Of a stretch of 43,553 nucleotides of DNA, positions 1 through 8,058 are shown piece after piece. How positions within the stretch are numbered: the stretch's first letter is position 1; every line of letters starts with the position of its first letter. Under the pieces are notes generated by a model that saw only the letters and a list, made by a program, of their open reading frames with translations, was not told where the DNA came from and did no database searches. This DNA comes from Nitrospirota bacterium (GTDB taxonomy: Bacteria; Nitrospirota; Leptospirillia; Leptospirillales; Leptospirillaceae): NCBI GenBank assembly GCA_021826965.1, contig JAKAYA010000014.1:1-43553 (forward strand), given 5' to 3'. Made by a program: the position numbers and the translations under genes.

Positions 1-1
1 C

Positions 2-315
2 CAGCGCAAAGTCTGGAAGGCCGCCCTCCTCGAGGGGTGGACGACCGGCGTCTCCCAGGCCCGGGAAATCTTCCGGATCGATCTCAGGCGCGCCCGACGG
101 GACCTCCTGGGCCAGGTCCGCTTCCATATCCTGGCGCTCGGACGCCTCGTGTCGGTGCCGGCCTTCGCGAAAAGCGACCTGGGGGTGGAGCGGAGGGCGA
201 CCGGATGGACGCCGGGATCCGGGTCTACCAGATCACCCGGCCCACCGCCTTCCGGGATCCCGGCCGGTGGAAGGCCGACCCTTATCGGGCCCGCCGGGGA
301 AGGCGGTCCCGATGA
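2..315 (+). pseudogene. DotC-like conjugation protein remnant (5' end outside window)
   Basis: The frame open from base 2 reads a segment with W-GWTTGVSQAREIF, RARRDLLGQVRF and LVSVPAFAKSDLGV, the pattern I know from DotC/TraI lipoproteins of Dot/Icm and IncI-type transfer systems. At about 200-215 the similarity moves to another frame (VYQITRPTAFRDPGRW), which ends at a TGA at 313-315. The gene therefore carries a frameshift and is not intact. Its stop overlaps the ATG at 312 of the next reading frame (ATGA), as expected for an ancestral dotC-dotB operon. Family assignment rests on remembered motif order, not on an alignment, so it is moderate. The start lies outside the window. Confidence 0.5.
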
Positions 316-970
316 CGGAAGCATCCCTCTGGACCCCGCCCCGGACGGTCGCCCTCCTGGATCCCGAGCCGCCGCTTCTCAGGCTCCGGGAACTGGACGC
401 GCTCCTCGAGCGGGCCGTGTAGAAAAAGGTCTCCAACGTGGTCCTGAAGCCGGGGGATCCGGTCTGGCTCTCCCTGCACGGGGAGTGGGCGCCCGGCTCC
501 GTCCGCCGGCTGGTGGCCCCGGAGATCGCGCAGCTATTGAACGACACCGCCCGCCACCCGTCGGCGGCCGCCCAGGTCGGGTCCGGATTGGCGATGGACT
601 ACGCCTACGAGGCCACCGTCGACAGGTTCCGGGTGAACGCCACGCAGTGCAGAACCGCCCGGGGCGTGGGGATCGAGCTGACGCTCCGGAGCCTTCCGGG
701 GCTGCCTCCAGCGCTCGCCGACATGAATCTCCCGCCGGAGCTCCAGAAGGCCCTGTTTCCGCTCTACGGCCTGGTGCTCGTCACGGGGCCGACCGGCTCG
801 GGCAAGACCACCCTGCTCGCCTCGACCCTGGCCCACAGCGCCCGGACCCGGCCCCGCCGGATCCTCACCCACGAGGCGCCGGTCGAGTTCGACCTGGACG
901 GGATCCCGGATCGCCCCCGTCACCCAGACGGAGATCCCGAACGACCTCCGGGAGTTCCGGGAGACCCCGC
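312..970 (+). pseudogene. DotB/TraJ-type secretion ATPase, broken by amber stop, frameshift and truncation
   Basis: Translation from the ATG at 312 gives the N-terminal part of a PilT/VirB11-like ATPase of the DotB (Dot/Icm) or TraJ (IncI) type. Visible pieces are the PVWLSLHGEW segment, the FRVNATQC strand, a GIELTLRSLPGLPP stretch and a Walker A motif, TGPTGSGKTTLL, at about 788-823. Three lesions are visible. An in-frame TAG lies at 420-422. A shift at about 903-910 moves the following VTQTEIPNDL segment to another frame. The gene then ends abruptly at about 970, where integrase similarity begins. The Walker B and histidine-box half of the ATPase is missing. It would have powered assembly or transfer through a type IVB conjugation machine, and is now dead. 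Confidence 0.7.
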
Positions 971-1901
971 TGGAGGCAGATCGGCCTCAAGGAAAAGCCC
1001 AAGTATACTTGGGACGAAGCAGCGCTGGCGTGGCTTGAAAGCCATGATCATAAGGCCAGTCTGTCTGACGACGAGGCCCACATCCTGTTCGCTCAACGAT
1101 TCTGGAAAGGTCGTCTGCTCACCTCGATCAGGATGAAAGACATCGAGGAGCTGAAACGGAAAAGAAAGGAATGGCGACAAGTTCGCGGAAAGGAGAAGAA
1201 AGAAACTCCATCGGAAGTTTCAAACGCCACGGCGAACCGGATGCTGGCCTTGATCCGGGCGATTCTTCGCATGGCGTACAAGGCTGAATGGATAGAGGCT
1301 GTTCCTCCGGTCGACATGATGGCCGAACCGAAGAAGAGAATCCGCTGGCTCACCGAAGAGGAAGCCGACAGGCTTCTCTCAGAACTTCCGGTACACCAGG
1401 AAAGAATTGCCCGGTTCGCTCTTTTGACCGGTCTTCGACAGGGAAATATCCTGAACCTGGCATGGTCCCAGGTGGATCTCGCCCGGAAGGTCTTATGGGT
1501 CCATCCAGACCAGGCCAAGGGAAGGAAGGCTATCGGAGTTCCTTTGGCCGAAGCCGCCGTTTTGTTGCTGGAAGGCCTCCATGGGATGGATCCCCGATGG
1601 GTCTTCACCTATGAAGGAAAGAAAGAAGGTTGGCCAGGTCAACACATTGGCCTGGAGAAAGGCCCTCAAGCGTGCCGGAATCGAGAACTTCCGCTGGCAT
1701 GACCTGAGACATACCTGGGCCTCGTGGCACATCCAAAACGGGACGCCACACTATGTTCTAAAGGAGCTGGTGGGATGGGAGTCGATGGAGATGGTTCTCA
1801 GGTATTCTCACCTGGCCCCGGAGCATCTCTCACCTTACGCCGATAACCGGCCCAACCGGGAAATTGTCACGAATCGGTCACGGTCACCGAAGGCGGTGTG
1901 A
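971..1901 (+). pseudogene. Tyrosine recombinase/integrase, N-terminally truncated and frameshifted
   Basis: The protein starts in mid-sequence at WRQIGLKEKPKYTW (about 971) and continues through the core-binding and catalytic domains of a phage-type tyrosine recombinase. The catalytic elements are present: Arg in ALLTGLRQGNIL, Lys in [18 protein letters not shown] (H-x-x-R) and the nucleophile Tyr in [12 protein letters not shown]. The reading frame changes inside a purine-rich stretch at about 1613-1633. Removing one unit of a tandem AAAG there restores a continuous [17 protein letters not shown] reading, so a 4-bp slippage duplication is the simplest lesion. The N-terminal arm-binding part is missing and is replaced by the ATPase remnant. 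The coding end lies 6 bp from the 3' end of tRNA-Lys, the usual position for a site-specific island integrase. Confidence 0.85.
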
Positions 1902-1907
1902 AAAAAG

Positions 1908-1983
<76 letters not shown>

Positions 1984-1989
1984 GGAACA

Positions 1990-2019
1990 TAAATACCAGA
2001 AAACGGCGGCCCGATTCAA
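1990..2019 (-). promoter_or_regulatory. Promoter of tRNA-Lys
   Basis: On the minus strand a -35 TTGAAT (2014-2019) and a -10 TATTTA (1990-1995) are separated by 18 bp. The expected start falls at or next to the first G of the tRNA. The promoter lies just past the stop codon of the nuoEF-like gene. Confidence 0.5.
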
Positions 2020-2032
2020 GGGGACGATTCCG

Positions 2033-3913
2033 TTACGGAACCGAGAAGTGCATCTGGGGCAGTTCTGCGACGATCCCCCGCGAACGTCTCGGCGGAAAAA
2101 GAAGAGCCCCTCCGGGGCGCATGGAACAGACCCCCGTCGGACAGACATGATCCACGATATGGGTATTCCACTCGTCTTCAAAATACTCCATTGAGGAAAT
2201 GGGAATGTTCGGAGCACTTTGCCCGAGCCCGCAAATGGACGCTTCCTTCATATAGGTCCCGATACTCTTCAAAAGGTCCAGATAGGCGGGCTTGCCTTCC
2301 CCCCGGACGATCTTCAGCAGGATTTCGTAGACATCCTCCGTTCCGTCCCGACAGGGCGTGCATTGGCCGCACGACTCATGGTGCGAAAAGGCCGCGATCC
2401 AGTAGGCCAGGTCGACCATGCACACCGAATCGTCCATGACGATGACCGAAGCCGATCCCAGAAAGGCCCCGACTTCAGCGATCGAAGGATAATCCAGCGA
2501 CAGGTCCAGGTGGCGGGGGAGCAGCATCTTGCTGGCCGAACCGGCAGGCAGGAGTCCCTTGAGACGGCGTCCTCCCGGAATTCCGCCTCCCAGACCTTCA
2601 ATCAGCTGTCGAAGGCTCATGCCGAGCGGAATTTCATAAAGACCCGGTCGCGCGATATGGCCGGAGAGGCAGAAAAGCTTTGTACCGGGACTCTTCACGT
2701 CTCCCAGTCTGGCATACCAGTCGCCCCCCTTCTGAAGGATCGCCGGCAAATTGGCGAGCGTTTCGACATTCTGTTCTTCCGTCGCTTTTCCCCAGAGTCC
2801 GAATTCCGCAAGATGGGGGGGCTTGTTGCGCGGATAGGCCCTCTTCCCTTCGAGGCTGTTGATCAGGGACGTTTCCTCTCCGCAGATGTAGGCCCCGGCC
2901 CCACGGTAAAGTCGCAGACGGAAGGAAAAATCCGAGCCGAGGATATGCGCGCCCAGAAGACCGGCTTGCCTTGCTTCTCCGATGGCCTTTTCCAGAATCC
3001 GGAAGGAATGGGGGTACTCGGACCGGAGATAGATGAATCCTTCCTCGGAGCCGATGATGCGGGCGGCGATCGCCATGCCTTCGATCAGGCTGTGCGGATC
3101 CCGTTCCATGATATAGCGGTCCTTGAACGTACCCGGTTCCCCTTCGTCGGCGTTGCAGACAAGGTAGCGGGGGGCCGGATTCTTCCGGACCGCATCCAGC
3201 TTCCGGGCCATGGGAAAGGCGCCGCCTCCGCGACCGGCAAGCCCGGAAAGGCGTATCTGCTCGAACGCGGCTTCCGTGTCCCCGCTTTTCAGGAGGTTTT
3301 CCAGAGACCGGTACCCTCCGTCTCTCCGATAGATTTCCAGATAGCGCGTTTCGCCGGAACGAAGGCCCGAAAACACCACCGGCTCGTTGGCAAGAGGAAT
3401 CCCGCACGGAACGATGGTCTGACATGTCTTTCCCTTGCGGTATTCTTCGAGGATCCCCGGAATCTCTTCCGGAGACACCCCGACATAGATATCGTCGTTG
3501 ACGGAAAAGGACGGTGCCTCGGAACATTGCCCCAGGCACTGGGCCGGATATAAGGTGAAAAGGCCGTCGGACGTGGTTTCCTCCAGCCCGATGCCAAGAT
3601 GCTTCGACAAGGCCCGGAACGTCTCCTTTCCGCCCTGAAAAAGGCAGGGTGTGGTGAGACAGACCCGCACCGAGTTCCTGCCCGTCGGATGGAAGACAAA
3701 ATGCTGGTAGAACGTGCCGATGCCGAGGATGTCGGAAACGGACAGCCCCGTGAGATGACTGATCTTTGTCACGTCCTCTTCCGCAATGTAATTTTTCTGC
3801 TCCATGCAATGATGTAAAAGCGGCAATACAGCCTGTTCCGGCGTGTTCCACTCCTTCAGGATTTCTTCCAGCCGAACGTCCGTTTTTTCTTCCCTTGCCG
3901 CCGATTCACTCAC
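2033..3913 (-). CDS. Fused NuoE-NuoF NADH dehydrogenase/diaphorase subunit
   Basis: The 626-residue protein joins a thioredoxin-like [2Fe-2S] domain (NuoE) to an NADH/FMN/[4Fe-4S] domain (NuoF). The NuoE part (first ~165 residues) has the four cluster cysteines as CLTTPC and AQCLGQC. The NuoF part has GRGGGAFPMARK and NADEGEPGTFKDR for NADH/FMN, GAGAYICGEETSLINSLEGK, and the cluster motif ESCGQCTPCRDGT with a later SICG cysteine. Such a unit oxidises NADH and passes electrons to a partner Fe-S subunit. I chose the GTG at 3913 because AGGAGG sits 5 nt upstream; a TTG at 3937 would place that site inside the gene. No other Nuo, Hox or formate dehydrogenase subunit is nearby, so the partner complex is unknown. 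Confidence 0.9.
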   Translation of the reverse strand: MSESAAREEKTDVRLEEILKEWNTPEQAVLPLLHHCMEQKNYIAEEDVTKISHLTGLSVSDILGIGTFYQHFVFHPTGRNSVRVCLTTPCLFQGGKETFRALSKHLGIGLEETTSDGLFTLYPAQCLGQCSEAPSFSVNDDIYVGVSPEEIPGILEEYRKGKTCQTIVPCGIPLANEPVVFSGLRSGETRYLEIYRRDGGYRSLENLLKSGDTEAAFEQIRLSGLAGRGGGAFPMARKLDAVRKNPAPRYLVCNADEGEPGTFKDRYIMERDPHSLIEGMAIAARIIGSEEGFIYLRSEYPHSFRILEKAIGEARQAGLLGAHILGSDFSFRLRLYRGAGAYICGEETSLINSLEGKRAYPRNKPPHLAEFGLWGKATEEQNVETLANLPAILQKGGDWYARLGDVKSPGTKLFCLSGHIARPGLYEIPLGMSLRQLIEGLGGGIPGGRRLKGLLPAGSASKMLLPRHLDLSLDYPSIAEVGAFLGSASVIVMDDSVCMVDLAYWIAAFSHHESCGQCTPCRDGTEDVYEILLKIVRGEGKPAYLDLLKSIGTYMKEASICGLGQSAPNIPISSMEYFEDEWNTHIVDHVCPTGVCSMRPGGALLFPPRRSRGIVAELPQMHFSVP

Positions 3914-4064
3914 GACCACCTCCTGTCCTGCCAACAATATCCGGGAAAGGGTTTTCCCGAAACCTCCGAAAAATCCTTACGGTTGCCTTTGATCGTCATT
4001 TGGAGCAGAATGGCAAAATCCTGCCGTTTTCGGTTCAAAGCCCCTTTTTCTGAAAAGGATGCAC

Positions 4065-4688
4065 ATGGCCAAGTCCTATTCTTTCTCCGGCTTCTGGGGA
4101 CGGATTGCCCTTCTCGGTCTGGCATTTCTCGGCGCCTGCCAGACGGCTCCGGCGGAACGTCAACCCTTTGCCCTTTCCGGACTGGTTCCCGCCACACCCG
4201 AAAAAGCCCGGGACATTCTGGAGTCTCTCCAGAAAAACAACCCCGGCATTCATATCCAGGCCGAACTGGCTCCGGATCCCCGTGGCACCCAGGCCAGGGT
4301 CATTGTCCGGACGCGCCGAAAGGTCCATCTCATCGCACGGGGATTTCAGGAGTTTCATGGAGACACGGCCCGCTATCCGGAATGCGAACACTGGTTTTAC
4401 CTGACCCGCGCCTTCGACACGAAATGCGGCGACGGACCTGTCATCGGGTCCGTCAACGCCCTTTTTGCAGACGGAGTCGGCATTGGAGCGCTCTTCGACC
4501 TGTTCCAGCTCGCCCGATACCCTTTCGCTTACACGCACATCGACATGACGGATCCCCGGAAAACCCGGGAGATCTTTCAGGAACTCGAAAAACAGGCCAA
4601 GGCTGTGCGAAAAAGACCGGCACATGAAAGGAAAACGGGCGGCCTGGAAAAAAGGGAAAGTGCTTTCCGGACCGCACGAGTCCCCTAA
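4065..4688 (+). CDS. Putative lipoprotein, unrecognised
   Basis: The 207-residue protein has a basic start, a hydrophobic segment and a lipobox LGAC at residues ~23-26, so it is likely a lipoprotein. The mature part has a conserved-looking core, with an aromatic- and cysteine-containing stretch around CEHWFYLTRAFDTKCGDG and later DLFQLARYPFAYTHIDM. The C-terminus is basic and probably disordered. ATG 4065 is preferred over ATG 4059 because AAAAGG lies 6 nt upstream of it. It is divergent from the nuoEF-like gene. I do not recognise the family. Confidence 0.65.
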   Translation: MAKSYSFSGFWGRIALLGLAFLGACQTAPAERQPFALSGLVPATPEKARDILESLQKNNPGIHIQAELAPDPRGTQARVIVRTRRKVHLIARGFQEFHGDTARYPECEHWFYLTRAFDTKCGDGPVIGSVNALFADGVGIGALFDLFQLARYPFAYTHIDMTDPRKTREIFQELEKQAKAVRKRPAHERKTGGLEKRESAFRTARVP

Positions 4689-5068
4689 AGACCGGACTCC
4701 CTGCGACGCAAACGCGGGGGAATCCGGCGGGATCGGACCCGGACGGGTACGCGGGAAAAAGATCCGCCCCGAATACTTGCGGAAAAAACCAGAACAAGAA
4801 CGGCAAGGAAAAACGATAAGAGGAAGGGTGACATCGACAAACTCTCTTTCCACCGGCGGGGTCGGGAAATCTCCCCTTTTCGGAGCTGAAAAGGAAGCGG
4901 CCATCATCGGAACCGGACAGACACATTTCGGATTCTTTCCTCCGGAAAACCTGCTCCGGGAAGGGAAACCCTCATGCCATACTTGAATATAGGCCTCCCT
5001 CTCGGGCAGTGTCAAATCGATTCTGCCTCCGGCAGTCCTTCAGAGTTCTTTCGAAAGCCCCGAAAGAC
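4689..5068 (+). other. Intergenic stretch, no gene recognised
   Basis: About 380 bp lie between the lipoprotein gene and the methyltransferase. Short open frames exist on both strands, but none has a ribosome-binding site, a signal sequence or family resemblance. A GTG at 5009 could extend the methyltransferase upstream by 20 codons. I see no clear terminator or promoter. Confidence 0.4.
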
Positions 5069-6364
5069 ATGACGCCTCCGGCAGAAGGCGGAGCCTGCCT
5101 GAACTGGCCGGGAAAAAGGGAGGCCGGAATTCTGGCTGTCCAACCGGAAACCGGCCTGCTGCAAGACGTTCCGGACCGGTCCGTCCGTCCGTCCCGGGCG
5201 TCCCATCTCTTCATCGAAGGCGACAACCTCCGCATCCTGCGCCTTCTGAAAAAAGAGTACGCCCGGGCGGTCCAGGTCATTTACATCGATCCTCCCTACA
5301 ACACCGGCGCCGCCATGAGCTATTTCGACCGGTTCTCCCGGCGAACGGGATCTCCGGCTTCGGGACCGGACGGCGGGACCCGAAAGGACGACTCGCCCTG
5401 GCTCTCGTTCCTTTATCCACGACTGATTCTCGCGCGAGAGCTTCTCCGGGACGATGGAGCGCTGTTCGTCAGCATCGACGACAGGGCCGTTCACCACCTC
5501 CGGTACCTTCTGGACGAGGTTTTCGGACCGGAAAACCACGTCGGAACAGTCGTCTGGCGGAAGAAGGTCGTCCGAGGAAGAGGTCACCGGCACATCATTC
5601 CTCAGACGGAATACGTCATCGTGTACGCCCGCTCGCTCCCTTCGCTCCCCCCTTTTTCCGAACCTCTTTCCCCGGAGATGATCGCCGAATACCGGCTGGC
5701 AGACGGGGAAGGTCCATACAAACGGATCCCTCTGGCCAAGACCGGAACGGCTCATTCCCCCCGGCCGAACCTGGTGTACCCGATCGAAGCCCCGGACGGA
5801 ACTCTGATTCCCTGTCCGACCCACCAGTGGCGCTGGAGCCGAAAAACGCTCCAGGCCCGGAAAAACGAGCTGGAGTTTGTCCGGAACCGCCAGGGGAAAT
5901 GGGTGGTCTACACCCGTCAGAGACTTTATCCTTCGGGAACCCTCCGGCGGAAGACTCCGGTTTCCCTGTACGACAGTGTGTCGACATCGGATGGTACCCG
6001 CGAATTCCGGGCCCTGTGTCAAGGAGCCCTGTTCGATTTTCCAAAACCCTCCCGTCTGATCCGGGACCTTCTCGGCTGGGTTCCGTTTCCGGCCGACACG
6101 GAAGAATCCATGATTGTCCTGGATTTTTTTGCGGGGACCTGCCCGACGGCCCAGGCGGTTCTCGAGCTGAATCATTCGGACGGTGGCCGCCGGAAGTTTA
6201 TCGTGGTCCAGGACACCCGTGCAGAAGGACAGACCGACATCGCCGCTTTGGGACACCGGCGCATCCAAAGTGTCCTGTCCGCGCTCGAAAAACGACCCGG
6301 CGTTCCGGATCCGGACGATTTTGACAACCTCTGCTACCGTACGCTGAGGCTGTCGGACCCCTGA
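5069..6364 (+). CDS. Type III-like (Mod family) DNA adenine-N6 methyltransferase, orphan
   Basis: Order and motifs match beta-class N6-adenine methyltransferases of the type III Mod kind. The segment ASHLFIEGDNLRILRLLKK precedes the catalytic DPPYNTG (residues 74-80 from this start). The SAM-binding motif DFFAGTCPTAQAVLELN lies near the C-terminus, followed by GGRRKFIVVQD. An N-terminal LNWPGKREAG segment is also typical of Mod proteins. The protein is 431 residues from ATG 5069 or 451 from GTG 5009; neither start has a clear Shine-Dalgarno. The usual FxGxG is FAGTC here, a variant I recall in related proteins. No res restriction subunit flanks it, so it probably acts as a solitary methyltransferase that could affect gene expression or protect against a distant nuclease. 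Confidence 0.85.
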   Translation: MTPPAEGGACLNWPGKREAGILAVQPETGLLQDVPDRSVRPSRASHLFIEGDNLRILRLLKKEYARAVQVIYIDPPYNTGAAMSYFDRFSRRTGSPASGPDGGTRKDDSPWLSFLYPRLILARELLRDDGALFVSIDDRAVHHLRYLLDEVFGPENHVGTVVWRKKVVRGRGHRHIIPQTEYVIVYARSLPSLPPFSEPLSPEMIAEYRLADGEGPYKRIPLAKTGTAHSPRPNLVYPIEAPDGTLIPCPTHQWRWSRKTLQARKNELEFVRNRQGKWVVYTRQRLYPSGTLRRKTPVSLYDSVSTSDGTREFRALCQGALFDFPKPSRLIRDLLGWVPFPADTEESMIVLDFFAGTCPTAQAVLELNHSDGGRRKFIVVQDTRAEGQTDIAALGHRRIQSVLSALEKRPGVPDPDDFDNLCYRTLRLSDP

Positions 6365-8058
6365 AAAGACAGGAGCCAGAGCAGGTTCCGTCCTTCCCCG
6401 CCGGGGTCCCATCGCCAGCTCCAGACCGGTTCCCCTCCGCTGCTCCACAGGGATCGGACCGGTCCCGCGGACATCCCTTTTCCCGATGCCCCGAAAAAAG
6501 CAAAGATCATGGCCGCCGCGAAAAGGATTCCCACCTTCACTTTGTCTTTCGGTCTCTTTTCCTTCTCCTCCCACCTCCCGCACAAAAGGATCAGTCCTGT
6601 CAGAAGGAGCAAAGAGACAGGCGGAAGAGCCGGAAGAGAAATCTGTCCAAATGGGATCCGGGCGAAAAAATCCACCAGTCCCACCGCGGCCTGTCCGATC
6701 TTTTCGGTCAGATTGTCGAGAAACGGCCATCCTCCGGGGTCAAACCAGAGACAGGCCGTGGAAAGGAAGCCCAGGGGAAGGAACAGGTCCCCCGCCACGG
6801 GAACCGTGAAAACATTGGAAACGATTCCGATCCAGTCGGCTTTTCCCAGGAAGAACCAGAGCAGGGGAAGCGTAGTCCCCATCACGATCGCACCCGTCCA
6901 GAGGTGGTCGCGGACCCCCTTTTCACGTATCTCCCCGGAGAAGGGTTCGGCCGACAGATCCGGTACATGCCTCTTTCCCGCGAGGTAGAGCCCCCAGAGC
7001 GCCATCAGGGAAAGGTCCACCGACAGGGACAAGGGCGCCATCGGATAAAACAGCCCCAACGCGAGAATCGACAGCCCCAGAATATCCGGCCAACGGCGGG
7101 GTCCTCCCGTCGAACGGGCCAGCATCAGAAGGACAAAAGCCGCCCCGGCGCGAACAGCTGGCAAAGGCAACCCGATCAGAAACAGATAGGACAGGAGAAC
7201 CGGTACCACAAACCATCCGGGCCACAGGGCGACCGGAAAACGGACAATCATTTTCCGGAGCCAGGAGTAAGGAAGAAAGCGCAGGACAAGACCGAAGGCG
7301 GCGGACAGAAACAGGGCGAGAAGCGCCACATGTTCGCCGGAAACGGAGAGGAGATGATAAACGCCCCCCCGCTGGAAGGACTGAAGGAGATCCGGAGGCA
7401 GCAATGTGGTATCGGACAACACCATGGCCCCGGTGAGCCCCGCGACATCCGAAGAAAAAACGGTCCGGATCCGTTCTTTGAGGAGGGCTTCCCGGGCGGC
7501 CCCCGAAGCAGTCGCAGACGTCTTTCGTCCCGCGGTGTCGATCGACAGGGAGTCCCATGGCTCGAGTGACGCTTCGTAGAGGACCGGACGGAACGCGCTC
7601 CCGAAAAGATGTTCTTTTTCCCAGGAACCGGGGAACGCCGTCCATCGTGCGGTTCCGGTCAGACAGTCTCCTTCCGACAATGTCCTTGCCCCCCGCCCGG
7701 CAGGAATCCGGAGCTGGACGGGAACGTTCTGCACAGCGTCGAGCCGGACGATGAACCGGACGAGACGCGCCGTTCCGGACAGGCGTGGAGGCTGCGACAG
7801 GCATCCCGAAAAGTCGTGGACGCCTTCCCAGGAAGAACGCGGAAGCTCAATCAGTCCCGAGGAGAAAAATCCCCAGGCAAAGCCGACGGCGGCCCAGACG
7901 GGAAGACGACTCCTTCCCTGGCGCCAGAGCCAAGTCCCTAAAAGAAGGCCGATGACGGACAGTGAACCGGGAAAGAAAGGAAAGCCCCGCGCAAGGACAA
8001 GCCCCGCAAACGCCCCGACGCCCCTCTCGAGATAGCCGTTTGAAAACCGGCCGGTCAG
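6334..8058 (-). CDS. comEC: ComEC/Rec2-family DNA uptake channel, short form
   Basis: The competence domain is clear: FSSDVAGLTGAMVLSDTTLL, the HLLSVSGEHVALLALF segment and LPLPAVRAGAAFVLLMLAR, followed by many membrane helices. Continuous hydrophobic coding reaches back to about 8040 (GVGAFAGLVLARG, LSVIGLLLGTWLW), so the GTG at 7734 is internal. No ATG, GTG or TTG occurs in frame between the stop at 8218-8220 and 7734. I place the start at a CTG (8058) that overlaps the glmM stop as CTGA, with GGAG about 10 nt upstream. The result is ~574 residues. The C-terminal metallo-beta-lactamase domain of full ComEC proteins is absent. The 3' end overlaps the convergent methyltransferase by about 30 bp. 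Known role: passage of single-stranded DNA across the inner membrane in transformation. Confidence 0.8.
   Translation of the reverse strand: MTGRFSNGYLERGVGAFAGLVLARGFPFFPGSLSVIGLLLGTWLWRQGRSRLPVWAAVGFAWGFFSSGLIELPRSSWEGVHDFSGCLSQPPRLSGTARLVRFIVRLDAVQNVPVQLRIPAGRGARTLSEGDCLTGTARWTAFPGSWEKEHLFGSAFRPVLYEASLEPWDSLSIDTAGRKTSATASGAAREALLKERIRTVFSSDVAGLTGAMVLSDTTLLPPDLLQSFQRGGVYHLLSVSGEHVALLALFLSAAFGLVLRFLPYSWLRKMIVRFPVALWPGWFVVPVLLSYLFLIGLPLPAVRAGAAFVLLMLARSTGGPRRWPDILGLSILALGLFYPMAPLSLSVDLSLMALWGLYLAGKRHVPDLSAEPFSGEIREKGVRDHLWTGAIVMGTTLPLLWFFLGKADWIGIVSNVFTVPVAGDLFLPLGFLSTACLWFDPGGWPFLDNLTEKIGQAAVGLVDFFARIPFGQISLPALPPVSLLLLTGLILLCGRWEEKEKRPKDKVKVGILFAAAMIFAFFGASGKGMSAGPVRSLWSSGGEPVWSWRWDPGGEGRNLLWLLSFQGSDSLSVR

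Noticed and set aside
149-1702. A continuous 517-codon frame at the left end as one intact protein
   Set aside because: Only its last ~240 codons resemble integrase. The first half is out of frame with the DotC and DotB remnants, so the frame is an accident of the deletion junction.
2219-3553. A 444-codon plus-strand frame opposite nuoEF
   Set aside because: It is antisense to an unambiguous NuoEF coding sequence and has no recognisable protein features.
4624-4986. A 120-codon plus-strand gene overlapping the lipoprotein end
   Set aside because: It overlaps a better-supported gene, has a low-complexity basic composition and no ribosome-binding site.
5012-6730. A 572-codon minus-strand open frame opposite the methyltransferase
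   Set aside because: The opposite strand has clear DPPYNTG and SAM motifs, and this frame shows no domain.
7734-7736. GTG as the comEC start
   Set aside because: More than 100 codons of coherent hydrophobic coding continue upstream, so this start would cut the N-terminal domain.
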